A stretch of 64,000 nt of DNA, taken from positions 1,550,001-1,614,000 of the forward strand of contig CP006833.1 of NCBI GenBank assembly GCA_000495505.1, in the 5' to 3' direction. This DNA is from Campylobacter fetus subsp. testudinum 03-427. Its GTDB lineage: Bacteria; Campylobacterota; Campylobacteria; Campylobacterales; Campylobacteraceae. The stretch's first letter is position 1. Each line of letters starts with the position of its first letter. Positions 50,344 through 60,692 of this stretch are shown piece by piece. A program made the position numbers and the translations under genes. The notes beneath the pieces are model-generated. The model was given only the letters and a program-made list of their open reading frames with translations, was not told where the DNA came from and did not search any database.

Positions 50344-52604
50344 AATTTCAAACCAAAGCTAGAAATTTAGAGATCCTAAAACCGATTTTAAAATCAGCTA
50401 AAATACTTCCACTTATAATCTACAAGAAGAAGCATATATTGTCAAATTTAGATTTTGTTATGAATGAAATTTTATCTAAATTTAGGACAAAATTAATCGT
50501 AAGAAGTTCATCTTGTTTAGAAGATAGCAGTAGTTCGTCTCACGCAGGAGAGTTTGAAACTCTCCAAAATATTACTGCTTCAAATTTAAAAACTGCTCTT
50601 TTGGACGTAGCTAGCTATTTAAATGACGATGATGAAATTTTTATCCAGCCGATGCTAGAAAATATAGAATTTTTTGCAGTTTGTATGAGTGCTTTAAACT
50701 CTGCAAATTACATCACTATAAGCTATGATGAGAGTGGTGATAGTAAAAATTTAACAAACGGCGACGGACTTTTTAGAACAGCTGTTATATTAAAATCTCA
50801 CGTAAGCAAAAATCCTAAATTTAAAAAAATAATCTGTTTGATAAATGAGCTTGAAAATCTATATAATAACGCCTTTATAGATATCGAAATTGCTTTTAGC
50901 AAAAACGAGCTTTATCTTTTGCAAGTACGTCCTATAGTCAGAAATGAAACCAAGGGCTTGCGAGATTTAACCTCGATTCATGATATGATAGCTAAAAAAT
51001 TTGAAAAACTTAGTTTAAAACGACCTCATTTGCTAGGCGATAAAACTATTTTCGGTATTATGCCAGATTGGAATCCAGCCGAAATTCTAGGACTCCGCCC
51101 AAAACGCCTTGCTATCAGCCTTTATAAGGAACTTATCACTGATAATATTTGGGCATACGGTAGAGATAATTACGGCTATAAAAATCTACGATCATTTCCA
51201 TTAATGATAGATTTTGCAGGACTTTGCTATATAGATACAAGAGTTAGTTTCAACTCATTTTTGCCAAAAAGTATAGACGATAAACTCGGTGAAAAACTAG
51301 TAAATCACTGGTTAAAAAACTTAGAAAACAATCCGCAAAACCATGATAAAATAGAATTCGAAACTGTTTTAAGTTCATATGAGTTTGATATAGATGAAAA
51401 ACTTAAAGATATGAATAATTTCTCAGTAAGCGAAAAGATAAAAATCAAAAATTCGTTAAAAAATCTTACTATTGATATAATAAAACCAAAAAGTAGATTT
51501 TACGAAGATTTAGAGCGTATAAACGAACTAGACAAAAGAGTAGAAGAGCTTAAAAGCTCAAATTTAGCAAGTATAGATAAAATTTATTGGCTTATTGAGG
51601 AGTGCAAGAGATACGGAACTATTAGTTTTGCAGGTATAGCGCGCGCTGCATTTATAGCAACTTCTGTTTTAAACTCCATAGCTAGAGTAGGCGCTATATC
51701 ACAATGCGAAAAAAACGAGTTCTTAAACTCTCTTAGCACGGTAAGCAGCAATCTTGCAAGAGATATAAATTTACTTACAAAAGATGATTTTTTAAAAATT
51801 TACGGGCATCTTAGAGTAAATACTTATGATATTACAAGTCCTAGGTATGATGAAAGTTTTGATGAATATTTTACAAAAAACAGTAAAGCAACAAACAAAA
51901 ATATCTCAAAGAAAAAACCATTTAAATTAAAAAATACAAAGCCGTTGAATAACTTGCTTAAAGAGCATGGATTTGACATAGAGGCCAACGAACTTTTCGA
52001 GTTCTTAGCTCTTGCTATAACAAGCAGAGAAAGCTCTAAGTTTATATTTACCAAAGCACTCAGCCTTGCGCTAAATGAGATAAAACAATACACTTTTAAA
52101 CTAGAAATTAGCAGTGATGATGCTGCATTTTTAGATATAAAAACACTACTTGGATTTTATACGACTCTTGAGAGTTTGTCTGCAAAAGAACTAATACTAT
52201 CAAATATCGCTAAAAATAAGTCCGAATTTGAAATAACAAAATCACTTAACTTACCTCCGCTCATTTGCAATAAAGATGACATTTATGAGTTTATTTTAGG
52301 TGAAAATGAACCAAATTTTATAACTCAAAAGAGCATACAAGCAACAACAGCTTCCATAAATGATAGTGATCTAAACGGTAAAATCGTTTGTATAAACTCA
52401 GCCGATCCTGGATACGATTTTATATTTAGTAAAGGCATAGTCGGTCTAATCACAGCTTATGGCGGAGCGAACTCGCATATGGCAGTACGATCAAATGAAT
52501 TTGGATTACCAGCAGCAATAGGAGTCGGAGAGGATAGATTTAATATATATAAAAACGCAAAAACTATAACTTTGGATTGTCTAAATAAAAGGATAATAGT
52601 ATGA
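50340..52604 (+). CDS. PEP-synthase-like enzyme; candidate L-glutamine kinase (Cj1418-like)
   Basis: The 754-residue protein has an N-terminal ATP-binding domain (LIVRSSSCLEDSSSS from about residue 52, then LYLLQVRPI about 200). A long helical middle follows. The C-terminal phosphohistidine domain has GIVGLITAYGGANSHMAVR (His713) and GLPAAIGVG. This is the PEP synthase/PPDK layout without a PEP-binding barrel. Cj1418 uses it to phosphorylate the amide nitrogen of L-glutamine (ATP to AMP and Pi), the first step to O-methyl phosphoramidate. Start 50340 overlaps the upstream TGA. The next two genes match the following two steps. Confidence 0.85.
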   Translation: MKFQTKARNLEILKPILKSAKILPLIIYKKKHILSNLDFVMNEILSKFRTKLIVRSSSCLEDSSSSSHAGEFETLQNITASNLKTALLDVASYLNDDDEIFIQPMLENIEFFAVCMSALNSANYITISYDESGDSKNLTNGDGLFRTAVILKSHVSKNPKFKKIICLINELENLYNNAFIDIEIAFSKNELYLLQVRPIVRNETKGLRDLTSIHDMIAKKFEKLSLKRPHLLGDKTIFGIMPDWNPAEILGLRPKRLAISLYKELITDNIWAYGRDNYGYKNLRSFPLMIDFAGLCYIDTRVSFNSFLPKSIDDKLGEKLVNHWLKNLENNPQNHDKIEFETVLSSYEFDIDEKLKDMNNFSVSEKIKIKNSLKNLTIDIIKPKSRFYEDLERINELDKRVEELKSSNLASIDKIYWLIEECKRYGTISFAGIARAAFIATSVLNSIARVGAISQCEKNEFLNSLSTVSSNLARDINLLTKDDFLKIYGHLRVNTYDITSPRYDESFDEYFTKNSKATNKNISKKKPFKLKNTKPLNNLLKEHGFDIEANELFEFLALAITSRESSKFIFTKALSLALNEIKQYTFKLEISSDDAAFLDIKTLLGFYTTLESLSAKELILSNIAKNKSEFEITKSLNLPPLICNKDDIYEFILGENEPNFITQKSIQATTASINDSDLNGKIVCINSADPGYDFIFSKGIVGLITAYGGANSHMAVRSNEFGLPAAIGVGEDRFNIYKNAKTITLDCLNKRIIV

Positions 52605-53185
52605 AAGTGGGAGTAATTTCAAAGCTTATAAAAAGTAGTTACGGCGAAACTATGCAAGCCATAGATTTACGATTTTGTACTATTTTAGAACAAAATGGTT
52701 TTAAGACTAATTTGCTTATATATGGAAAAACTCCAAATTTAAAAGAGCTTGACGCAGTTATAATAAGTGGTGGAAATGACTTAAATATCTTAATACCAAA
52801 CGACATAAACGCCACTAGAGATAAATTTGAAAAAATAGTTTTAGATGAGTGTTTAAAACTAAACTTACCTATCTTGGGTATCTGCAAAGGCGCTCAGAGT
52901 TTAGCAAATATGTTAGGAGCTAAATTTAAAAAAATAGATAATCACGTGGGAATCCATGAAATTTTATGGCGAAACGGAAAAAAATTTGAAGTAAATTCAT
53001 ATCACAACTGGGCTATAGAATATAACTTAAATGGCGAAATACTCGCAACAAGTAGCGACAATACGGTAGAGGCATTTATAAATAACGATAAAAAAATTAT
53101 CGGTGCCATGTGGCATTTTGAGAGAGAAAAAACTCTAAGTGCGGCTAGTAAGGAAATTTTTAAAATATTTAAGGAGCTTAAATGA
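52601..53185 (+). CDS. Class I glutamine amidotransferase-like hydrolase (Cj1417-like)
   Basis: The 194-residue protein has the class I triad: Cys95 in ILGICKGAQSLA, and His172 and Glu174 in GAMWHFERE. It is close to the gamma-glutamyl peptidase PuuD-like subgroup. In C. jejuni Cj1417 hydrolyses CDP-L-glutamine to cytidine diphosphoramidate and glutamate. It overlaps the kinase gene before it and the nucleotidyltransferase gene after it by 4 bases each, so the three make one translational unit. Confidence 0.86.
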   Translation: MKVGVISKLIKSSYGETMQAIDLRFCTILEQNGFKTNLLIYGKTPNLKELDAVIISGGNDLNILIPNDINATRDKFEKIVLDECLKLNLPILGICKGAQSLANMLGAKFKKIDNHVGIHEILWRNGKKFEVNSYHNWAIEYNLNGEILATSSDNTVEAFINNDKKIIGAMWHFEREKTLSAASKEIFKIFKELK

Positions 53186-53925
53186 AAGCAGTTATTCTTG
53201 CAGCAGGGCTCGGTAGCAGATTAGAAGAATTAACAAAAGATAGACCAAAGTGCCTAGTGGAGTATAAAAATACACCTCTTATAAGCTATCAACTAAACGC
53301 ATTTTTAAAAGCCGGAGTAAACGATATAGCTGTTGTTGGAGGATATAAATTTGAAGTGTTGAAAAACTATTTAAATGTGAATTTTAAAGACGTAAAACTT
53401 TATGAAAATACCGATTTTGATAGTTCAAATATGACCTATACTATGTTTTGTGCTAGGGAATTTATGGATGATGATACGATCATAAGCTATTCAGATATAA
53501 TTTATGATTATGAGTTCATAGAACTTTTAAAAGCATGTGAAAACGAACTTTCTATTATGGTAGATAAAAATTGGCTAGAACTTTGGGAGAAAAGATTTAG
53601 TAACCCTTTAAGTGACGCTGAAAGTATGAAAATAGAAGATGGATTTATAAAAGAGCTTGGTAAAAAAGTAGTCAATATAGATAAAATAGACGCTCAGTAT
53701 ATGGGACTTTTTAAATTTAAAAAAAGTTTTTTGAACAGCGTCTTTGACGTTTGGGACAATCTTGATAAAAATAGATATTATGACTTTAAAGATTGGAAAA
53801 ATATATATATGACCTCTTTTTTAACAGAAATTATAAACAAATTTGATAATGCAAAAGCTATATTTGCTCCTAAAAACTGGCTGGAAATCGACCAAAAAAC
53901 CGACCTTGAGATAGATATTTTTTGA
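53182..53925 (+). CDS. Nucleotidyltransferase; candidate CTP:phosphoglutamine cytidylyltransferase (Cj1416-like)
   Basis: The 247-residue NTP-transferase-fold protein has KAVILAAGLGSRLEELT (2-18), DRPKCLVEY, SSNMTYTMF and YSDIIYD with the metal-binding Asp. This is close to licC/choline-phosphate cytidylyltransferases, as is Cj1416. Cj1416 joins CTP and L-glutamine phosphate to CDP-L-glutamine in MeOPN synthesis. It is the last gene of the phosphoramidate block; a 39-base gap with a promoter-like box follows before pseB. Confidence 0.85.
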   Translation: MKAVILAAGLGSRLEELTKDRPKCLVEYKNTPLISYQLNAFLKAGVNDIAVVGGYKFEVLKNYLNVNFKDVKLYENTDFDSSNMTYTMFCAREFMDDDTIISYSDIIYDYEFIELLKACENELSIMVDKNWLELWEKRFSNPLSDAESMKIEDGFIKELGKKVVNIDKIDAQYMGLFKFKKSFLNSVFDVWDNLDKNRYYDFKDWKNIYMTSFLTEIINKFDNAKAIFAPKNWLEIDQKTDLEIDIF

Positions 53926-53937
53926 TTTAATTCTAAA

Positions 53938-53948
53938 TTTGATATAAT
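53938..53948 (+). promoter_or_regulatory. Promoter-like -10 (TTTGATATAAT) before pseB
   Basis: Third copy of the TTTGATATAAT 11-mer, 16 bases before the pseB ATG. If used, the transcript would start close to the AAAGGAA ribosome site (53954-53960), giving a very short leader, so its use is less certain than for the other two. Confidence 0.45.
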
Positions 53949-53955
53949 GAAATAA

Positions 53956-54960
<1,005 letters not shown>

Positions 54961-54994
54961 ACTTTTTGCTTAAACATATAATTAAAGACCATTT

Positions 54995-55444
54995 ATGATA
55001 TGGGCTAAAAACTTTATAAATTTAAATAATGATGAAATTTTAGCTGTTTTCAAAGCTCGTACAGATCCTCAAACTACTACTTTTTGTATAAGAAATGATT
55101 TTAATTTTGATGAACACCTAAGTTTTGTACGTTCTTTGAAGCTTAAAAATGATAAAGCGTATTTTATGATATACGATGATGAAAACTTTGTGGGTGTAGT
55201 GTCGTTTATCGATATAAACTTGAATCAAGCAGAGTTTGGACTATACAAAACCCCTAATACGAAAAGTATGGGAAAAATTCTAATGAATCAGATGGTAAAA
55301 CTAGCTTATTCTTTAAATTTAAAAACTATAAAAGCTAAAGTTTTGAAGCATAATCTTAAAGCGATAAATTTATATAAAGAGTTTGGTTTTGAAATTTACT
55401 GCGAAGATAAAGAGATATTTTACATAAAGCGCATTATAGATTAA
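54995..55444 (+). CDS. pseH: GNAT N-acetyltransferase PseH
   Basis: PseH acetylates the 4-amino group of UDP-4-amino-4,6-dideoxy-L-AltNAc in pseudaminic acid synthesis. The 149-residue GNAT protein has FDEHLSFVRSLK, VGVVSFIDI, AEFGLYKTPNTKSMGKILMN (CoA-binding turn) and HNLKAINLYKEFGFEI, all collinear with C. jejuni PseH as I remember it. The residues after the first helix (VFKARTDPQ) differ from the usual K-W-R-N. It ends before flaB in convergent orientation. Confidence 0.85.
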   Translation: MIWAKNFINLNNDEILAVFKARTDPQTTTFCIRNDFNFDEHLSFVRSLKLKNDKAYFMIYDDENFVGVVSFIDINLNQAEFGLYKTPNTKSMGKILMNQMVKLAYSLNLKTIKAKVLKHNLKAINLYKEFGFEIYCEDKEIFYIKRIID

Positions 55445-55454
55445 AATACCAAAA

Positions 55455-55475
55455 TATCCCCATAAAATGGGGATA
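55455..55475 (-). terminator. Hairpin between pseH and flaB, probable terminator
   Basis: TATCCCCAT (55455-55463) and ATGGGGATA (55467-55475) make a perfect 9-bp stem with a 3-base loop. On the minus strand TTTT follows, so it best serves flaB transcripts, 154 bases after the stop. It could also stop pseH transcripts. The rest of the 184-base gap is AT-rich with weak repeats only. Confidence 0.5.
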
Positions 55476-55628
55476 AAAGGACTTTAGAAATTCTAAATGA
55501 GTTTTTGTAAGTTTGATATGCTCAAACCCTAAAATGAACTTACATACCACTTTAGAGTTATATTTATGAGACTATGAATGCGCTATATTTCAAATAACTT
55601 TAAAACGTTTTTCAAAGAGCGACTTATA

Positions 55629-57188
55629 TTATTGTAATAATTTAAGTACGTTTTGTTGAACAGCGTTAGCTTGGCTCATTGCGTAACTACCGCTTTGAGC
55701 AAGTATGTTGAACTTAGAGAAGTTCGCACTCTCTTCAGCGAAATCAACATCTCTGATTTGGCTTTCTGCTGACTTAACATTTACTTGAGTAACACTAATG
55801 TTGTTTATCGTACTTGTTAGCTGGTTTTGCACGGAACCTAAGTCAGATCTGATAGTGTCTAGAGTTTTTCTAGCAGCTTCAGCAACGTTAATCATAGCTT
55901 GAGCTCCTGCATAAGTATTAACACCGCCAACTCCTCTTTTATCTATCGGAGTTTCTCCTGCTTTGAAAAATCCCATAGCGGCAGCCACTGTAGCAGAGAT
56001 AACACTATCATTTATAGTTTTTAGACTAACACTAGCTTGATTTACACGACTATTTTGAAGACCAGCAGAGATACCAGCAGTAGCAGCTCCACCTCCAGCA
56101 ACAGACATAACCATCACTATATCTCTAGCATCTTGCCTAGTAAATGATATAAGACCCATAAAAGTTACGTTAGCACCACCTTTTGCTTGAGTTATGCCTA
56201 TCCTAGATATACCTCCTCCATTTATCTGTATGGCTCTACCGTCTCTAGCAGTAAGAGTCAATTTACCATTTTCTAAGCTAGCTTCTACTCCGGTTTGATC
56301 TTTTACTTTATTTATGGCTCCGATCAACACCTTTTCAGAATCACCTATTTTAATGTCTAAATTTCCTATCTGAACACCATTTATAGTTAAATTTGTTACA
56401 CTAGCGGATTGAATACCTATTCCACTGATACCGTTAAAAATTTGAGTATTATTGACACTAGCTTTTACACCTGTTTTATCTGATACGGTATTAACTTGAG
56501 TGGCTAATGCAGCAAGACCTTGAGAAGCAAATACTCCAGAGCTTATAGTTTGAAACTTATACTCACCTCCTGCTACACCATCAACGCCTTGCAAAGTGAA
56601 AGTAAAACCTCCGGCATTTGCACTTAAAGCAAGACCTTTTGAATATACTATATTCGGACTTGTTTCAAATCTAGTATGACCTATAGTATTTGAATTAGTC
56701 GCACCCACACTTACCTTAACCGTTTCATTTGAGTAAGCTCCGATTTGAAATTCTTTATTGCTAAAGCTACCATTTAGTAGTTGTTGACCGTTAAAACTTG
56801 TAGTATTTGCTATGTTATCGAGCTCTTCAAGAAGTCTAGCTATATCGCTTTGAAGTGCTCTTCTTGAATCAGATGTTTGACCGTCTTGAGCTGCTTGGAT
56901 AGCTTTAGTTTTGATAGTATCAAGAATTTTGATCTGCTCATCCATAGCTTTATCTGCTGTTTGAACTATACCAATAGCATCGTTTGCATTTTTTATAGAC
57001 TGACCTAAGCCAGCGGCTTGAGCACGAAGACTATCTGCGATACTCATACCAGAAGCATCATCAGCTGCAGTTTGGATCCTAAGACCGGAACTAAGCCTAC
57101 CGAGAGAACCCGATAGAGATCTGTCATTTACCACAGCATTTGTGTGAGCATTCATAGCTGCGATATTAGTGTTTATTCTAAAACTCAT
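55629..57188 (-). CDS. flaB: Flagellin B
   Basis: The 519-residue flagellin has conserved D0/D1 ends ([14 protein letters not shown] at the N-terminus, [18 protein letters not shown] and AVQQNVLKLLQ at the C-terminus). The region equivalent to the TLR5 site reads [14 protein letters not shown], the Campylobacter form known to escape TLR5. It is a close paralogue of the gene 57387-58946, differing mainly in the central D2/D3 part. A sigma54-type GG-N10-GC element precedes it, as for flaB of C. jejuni, hence the name. Central Ser/Thr residues are the expected sites of glycosylation. AAAGGAC lies upstream. Confidence 0.93.
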   Translation of the reverse strand: MSFRINTNIAAMNAHTNAVVNDRSLSGSLGRLSSGLRIQTAADDASGMSIADSLRAQAAGLGQSIKNANDAIGIVQTADKAMDEQIKILDTIKTKAIQAAQDGQTSDSRRALQSDIARLLEELDNIANTTSFNGQQLLNGSFSNKEFQIGAYSNETVKVSVGATNSNTIGHTRFETSPNIVYSKGLALSANAGGFTFTLQGVDGVAGGEYKFQTISSGVFASQGLAALATQVNTVSDKTGVKASVNNTQIFNGISGIGIQSASVTNLTINGVQIGNLDIKIGDSEKVLIGAINKVKDQTGVEASLENGKLTLTARDGRAIQINGGGISRIGITQAKGGANVTFMGLISFTRQDARDIVMVMSVAGGGAATAGISAGLQNSRVNQASVSLKTINDSVISATVAAAMGFFKAGETPIDKRGVGGVNTYAGAQAMINVAEAARKTLDTIRSDLGSVQNQLTSTINNISVTQVNVKSAESQIRDVDFAEESANFSKFNILAQSGSYAMSQANAVQQNVLKLLQ

Positions 57189-57223
57189 TTTTAGTCCTTT
57201 TAAAATTAGTTTGGACTATTAAA

Positions 57224-57240
57224 GCAAAATGCGTTCCAAA
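57224..57240 (-). promoter_or_regulatory. flaB: Sigma54 promoter of flaB
   Basis: On the minus strand TTGGAAC-GCATT-TTGC gives the diagnostic GG (57236-57237), exactly 10 bases, then GC (57224-57225). It lies about 36 bases before the flaB start. Confidence 0.8.
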
Positions 57241-57307
57241 AAATTTATATGTATAATCAAGAATGAAAAGGAGTATAAAAAATATCTGTTTAAAATAATT
57301 GATAAGG

Positions 57308-57329
57308 TCTAGGGAGAAACCTCCCTAGA
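57308..57329 (-). terminator. Hairpin downstream of flaA
   Basis: TCTAGGGAG (57308-57316) and CTCCCTAGA (57321-57329) form a perfect 9-bp stem with a 4-base loop, 58 bases after the flaA stop. There is no immediate T-run, but this is the only strong stem in the 198-base flaA-flaB gap and likely ends or protects flaA mRNA. Confidence 0.5.
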
Positions 57330-57386
57330 AGAGATAAACTTAAACTATTAAAGCAGTCTAAGAACGTTTTTAAAGAAATGCTTGAA

Positions 57387-58946
57387 TTATTGTAATAATC
57401 TCAAGACATTTTGTTGAGCAGCGTTAGCTTGGCTCATTGCGTAACTACCACTTTGAGCAAGTATGTTGAACTTAGAGAAGTTCGCACTCTCTTCAGCGAA
57501 ATCAACATCTCTGATTTGGCTTTCTGCTGACTTAACATTTACTTGAGTAACAGTAATGTTGTTTATCGTACTAACTAACTGATTTTGCACAGAACCAAGG
57601 TCAGATCTAATACTATCTAGAGTTTTTCTAGCTGATTCAGCAACGTTAATCATAGCTTGAGCTCCCGCATAAGTATTAACACCACCAGAACCTCTTTGGT
57701 CTGTCGCTGTCTCACCTGCATTAAAGAAGCCCATAGCAGCAGCCACAGTAGAAGATATAACACTATCATTTATAGTTTTTAGACTAACACTAGCTTGTCT
57801 AATACGGCTATTTGCAGCGGCTCCAGATAAACCATTAGTAGCGGTTGTACCACCAGTAGCAGAGATTGTCATTACTATATCTCTAGCATCTTGTCTAGTA
57901 AATGAGATTTGACCCATAAAGCTTGTGTTACCGCCACCTTTTGCTTGAGTTATGCCGATTCTCGACAGACCTGATCCACCTATATGGATAGTTCTACCAT
58001 CTTTCGAAGCAAGAGTTAATTTGCCGTTTTCTTTACTAGCTTCTACTCCTGTTTGATCTTTTACTTTATTTATAGCGGCTATTAGAACATTATCTGCGTC
58101 TTTATTTTGAACAGATATATTACCTATTTTAACTCCGTTTATAGTTAGATCTGTTACGCTAGCAGATTGGATACCGACTCCATTTGTGCCGTTAAATAAT
58201 TGAGTATTATTGACACTAGCTTTTACGCCTGTTTTATCAGCTACTGCATTTATCTGATCAGCTACGGCTGCAAGACCTTGAGAAGCAAATACTCCAGAGC
58301 TTATAGTCTGAAACTTATAGTCACCACCAGGCATTCCATCTATACCTTTTAAAGTTATAGTTACGCCTCCTGCGTTTGCACTTAGCGCCATTCCTTTAGT
58401 ATAAACTACATTTTGGCTTGTTTCAAATCTAGTATGACCTATAGTGTTTGAGCCAGTTGCACCTATACTTACCTTTGCTGTTTCATTTGAGTAAGCTCCG
58501 ATTTGGAAATTTTTGTTACTAAAACTACCATTTAGTAGTTGCTGACCGTTAAACGCAGTTGTGTTTGCTATATTATCTAGCTCTTCAAGAAGCCTAGTTA
58601 TATCGTTTTGAAGTGCTCTTCTTGAATCTGAGTTTTGACCGTCTTGAGCTGCTTGGATAGCTTTAGTTTTGATAGTATCAAGAATTTTGATCTGCTCATC
58701 CATAGCTTTATCTGCTGTTTGAACGATACCAATGGCATCATTACCATTTTTTATAGATTGACCTAATGCATTAGCTTGACTTCTTAGGGAATCGGCGATG
58801 GTCATACCCGAAGCATCATCAGCCGCAGTTTGAATTCTTAAACCTGAACTAAGTTTTCCTAATGAACCTGATAAATCTCTGTTGTTTCCTACTGCATTCG
58901 CATGGGCATTCATAGCGGCAATATTGGTGTTAATTCTAAAACTCAT
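57387..58946 (-). CDS. flaA: Flagellin A (major flagellin)
   Basis: The 519-residue flagellin is near-identical at both ends to flaB. The D0/D1 ends ([27 protein letters not shown] at the front; [14 protein letters not shown] at the back) form the filament core. The middle (about 180-430) diverges most and would carry the glycans. A sigma28 promoter with consensus spacing precedes it, the sign of the major late flagellin. AAAGGATT lies before the ATG. Secreted by the flagellar type III system, so it has no signal peptide. Long identical stretches with flaB allow recombination between the two. Confidence 0.93.
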   Translation of the reverse strand: MSFRINTNIAAMNAHANAVGNNRDLSGSLGKLSSGLRIQTAADDASGMTIADSLRSQANALGQSIKNGNDAIGIVQTADKAMDEQIKILDTIKTKAIQAAQDGQNSDSRRALQNDITRLLEELDNIANTTAFNGQQLLNGSFSNKNFQIGAYSNETAKVSIGATGSNTIGHTRFETSQNVVYTKGMALSANAGGVTITLKGIDGMPGGDYKFQTISSGVFASQGLAAVADQINAVADKTGVKASVNNTQLFNGTNGVGIQSASVTDLTINGVKIGNISVQNKDADNVLIAAINKVKDQTGVEASKENGKLTLASKDGRTIHIGGSGLSRIGITQAKGGGNTSFMGQISFTRQDARDIVMTISATGGTTATNGLSGAAANSRIRQASVSLKTINDSVISSTVAAAMGFFNAGETATDQRGSGGVNTYAGAQAMINVAESARKTLDSIRSDLGSVQNQLVSTINNITVTQVNVKSAESQIRDVDFAEESANFSKFNILAQSGSYAMSQANAAQQNVLRLLQ

Positions 58947-59000
58947 CTTAAATCCTTTTAGTTAAATATTTTTAGCATCCTTGCTAAAACTTCAATAACT

Positions 59001-59027
59001 ATATCGCACTTTGGCTTAAAAAGTTTA
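59001..59027 (-). promoter_or_regulatory. flaA: Sigma28 (FliA) promoter of flaA
   Basis: On the minus strand TAAA (59024-59027) is followed by exactly 15 bases and TGCGATAT (59001-59008). This fits the FliA pattern TAAA-N15-GCCGATAA closely. It lies about 55 bases before the flaA start. Confidence 0.85.
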
Positions 59028-59057
59028 TATTTTTTTAATTTTTTTTATAATCTTGTA

Positions 59058-59093
59058 GATTTATAAATAAAAATTTAATTTTATTTATAAATC
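59058..59093. repeat. AT-only inverted repeat between the methyltransferase gene and the flaA promoter
   Basis: GATTTATAAATAAAA (59058-59072) and TTTTATTTATAAATC (59079-59093) are perfect 15-base arms around a 6-base loop. It lies just after the stop of the minus-strand methyltransferase gene and upstream of the flaA promoter. It may be a weak terminator or a binding site. Confidence 0.6.
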
Positions 59094-59113
59094 TTAATAT
59101 AATTAATTTAGGA

Positions 59114-60679
59114 TTAATCTATTTTTTCTAATAAATAATTTATTCTAGCAGAATACACTACTGTCGCAACTGCATTCTTGAAAAACTCTTTTTTAGACTT
59201 TGTATCTTTTATTGGAATTTGTTTTCCATTTATAATAACGTTTGGAATTAATTTTTGTTTTTTAAACTCTTCTTCTAAAAATTTGCTTATATCATCAAGG
59301 GAATTTTGTCCATCTAGCATCAAAAGAGTCATTATCTCTATATGGTTTCCTATAAATAGTAAATTCATAGGAGTTGAACAAGATATAACTGAATTTGATC
59401 TATTTAAAAAATATTCCAAATAAGGTTTATATACAGATTTAAGTTTTGAAAATTTAGGTTTATACTGTATATCTACAAGCTCTTTATGGGGCAAAATCAC
59501 CGCATTAGTAGTATCCATTAAATAATAAATTTTAGAAACCAGTTCATCTTTGTTTATTAACTTACAAGCATCCTTGATACTAATGCTAGCTGGAAAAGCA
59601 TTGTAAAGTGAATTTATCAATGGTTCAATATCCAGTCCTCTGGCTTGTTGCTTAAGCTCATCTAGTTGTTTGCTAAACGCTAAATGGAAATCAGATATAT
59701 TTTTCAAAATACCATCATCATCAAATACAAGTTTTTGCTCATTTTGCTTCTTTGTTATAAGAGATGAACGAAATTTAGTTGAATTTAAAAAATCAAACAT
59801 CTGATCTTTTGATATACGATCAGGATATGCTAACTTAGCATACTCCTTTACACTTTGGTTCGCAAATTCATCATATGAGAAGTGAAACTGCATATCTGCT
59901 ATATATGAGAGCGAAAAATCTTCTAAATCAGCCACAAAATCACTAAGATAAAACGGCTGATTGAAAATCTCAAGATATTCGTGATATAAATAGGCTTTGT
60001 CTTTAGTTTCTTCTATTTGATTTATAGTGTCTAATTTCAACTCTCTTGTTAGAATCTGATAAGTTTGCTCAGGGGATATTTTAGTACTAGCATACGCTGC
60101 TTTTTCAAATTTAAGAGCGTTTAAAGCAGCTTGGAGTTTGTCTTGTTTATCTGAATTTACAGCTGAAAAACGCATAAAATCTCTTGTTATCTCATTTATC
60201 TTCCAACCAGGATATGTATTATAACTAATAAGCGCAACGCCATCATCATCTAAAAGTTCACGCGAACTCTCTAAAATAGCAGCTCTTACCTCATTTGGCA
60301 CCCAACTATAAACCCCATGAACTATGATATAATCAAAACTCAATTTGTCTTTATAGATACTTATAAGATCACAGATATCCATAGTGATAAGCTCGATATT
60401 TTTTATGCCTATTGAGCAAATAGCCTCTTTGCCTATCTTTACTTGCTCATCGCTTAGATCAATACCTATGAAGCATGAATTAGGATGATTTACAGCTTGA
60501 CCTATAATATTTCCTCCAGATGCGCAACCTATCTCCAAAACTCTAGCATTATCTGGATTTCTAGGTGAAAGTCCGTGCATTCTAGCTACTTCGTAAAGTC
60601 TATCTATGCAAGTCATGTTATATGAATTTGAACGGTATAAAACCTCATCATAAGATGCTTTTATAAGATCGTTTATCAT
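59114..60679 (-). CDS. Methyltransferase with C-terminal regulatory domain
   Basis: The 521-residue protein has a SAM domain with RVLEIGCASGGNIIG (46-60), FIGIDLSDEQV and YIIVHGVYSWVP. A middle regulatory domain (methyltransferase regulatory domain type, about 215-300) contains YLSDFVADLEDF, followed by a C-terminal extension. Such proteins occur beside flagellin and polysaccharide genes. It lies 13 bases after maf and is probably co-transcribed from the sigma28-like site upstream of maf. A role in methylating flagellin or its glycan is an inference. GAAGGAATT precedes the ATG. Confidence 0.8.
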   Translation of the reverse strand: MINDLIKASYDEVLYRSNSYNMTCIDRLYEVARMHGLSPRNPDNARVLEIGCASGGNIIGQAVNHPNSCFIGIDLSDEQVKIGKEAICSIGIKNIELITMDICDLISIYKDKLSFDYIIVHGVYSWVPNEVRAAILESSRELLDDDGVALISYNTYPGWKINEITRDFMRFSAVNSDKQDKLQAALNALKFEKAAYASTKISPEQTYQILTRELKLDTINQIEETKDKAYLYHEYLEIFNQPFYLSDFVADLEDFSLSYIADMQFHFSYDEFANQSVKEYAKLAYPDRISKDQMFDFLNSTKFRSSLITKKQNEQKLVFDDDGILKNISDFHLAFSKQLDELKQQARGLDIEPLINSLYNAFPASISIKDACKLINKDELVSKIYYLMDTTNAVILPHKELVDIQYKPKFSKLKSVYKPYLEYFLNRSNSVISCSTPMNLLFIGNHIEIMTLLMLDGQNSLDDISKFLEEEFKKQKLIPNVIINGKQIPIKDTKSKKEFFKNAVATVVYSARINYLLEKID

Positions 60680-60692
60680 TAAATTCCTTCAG

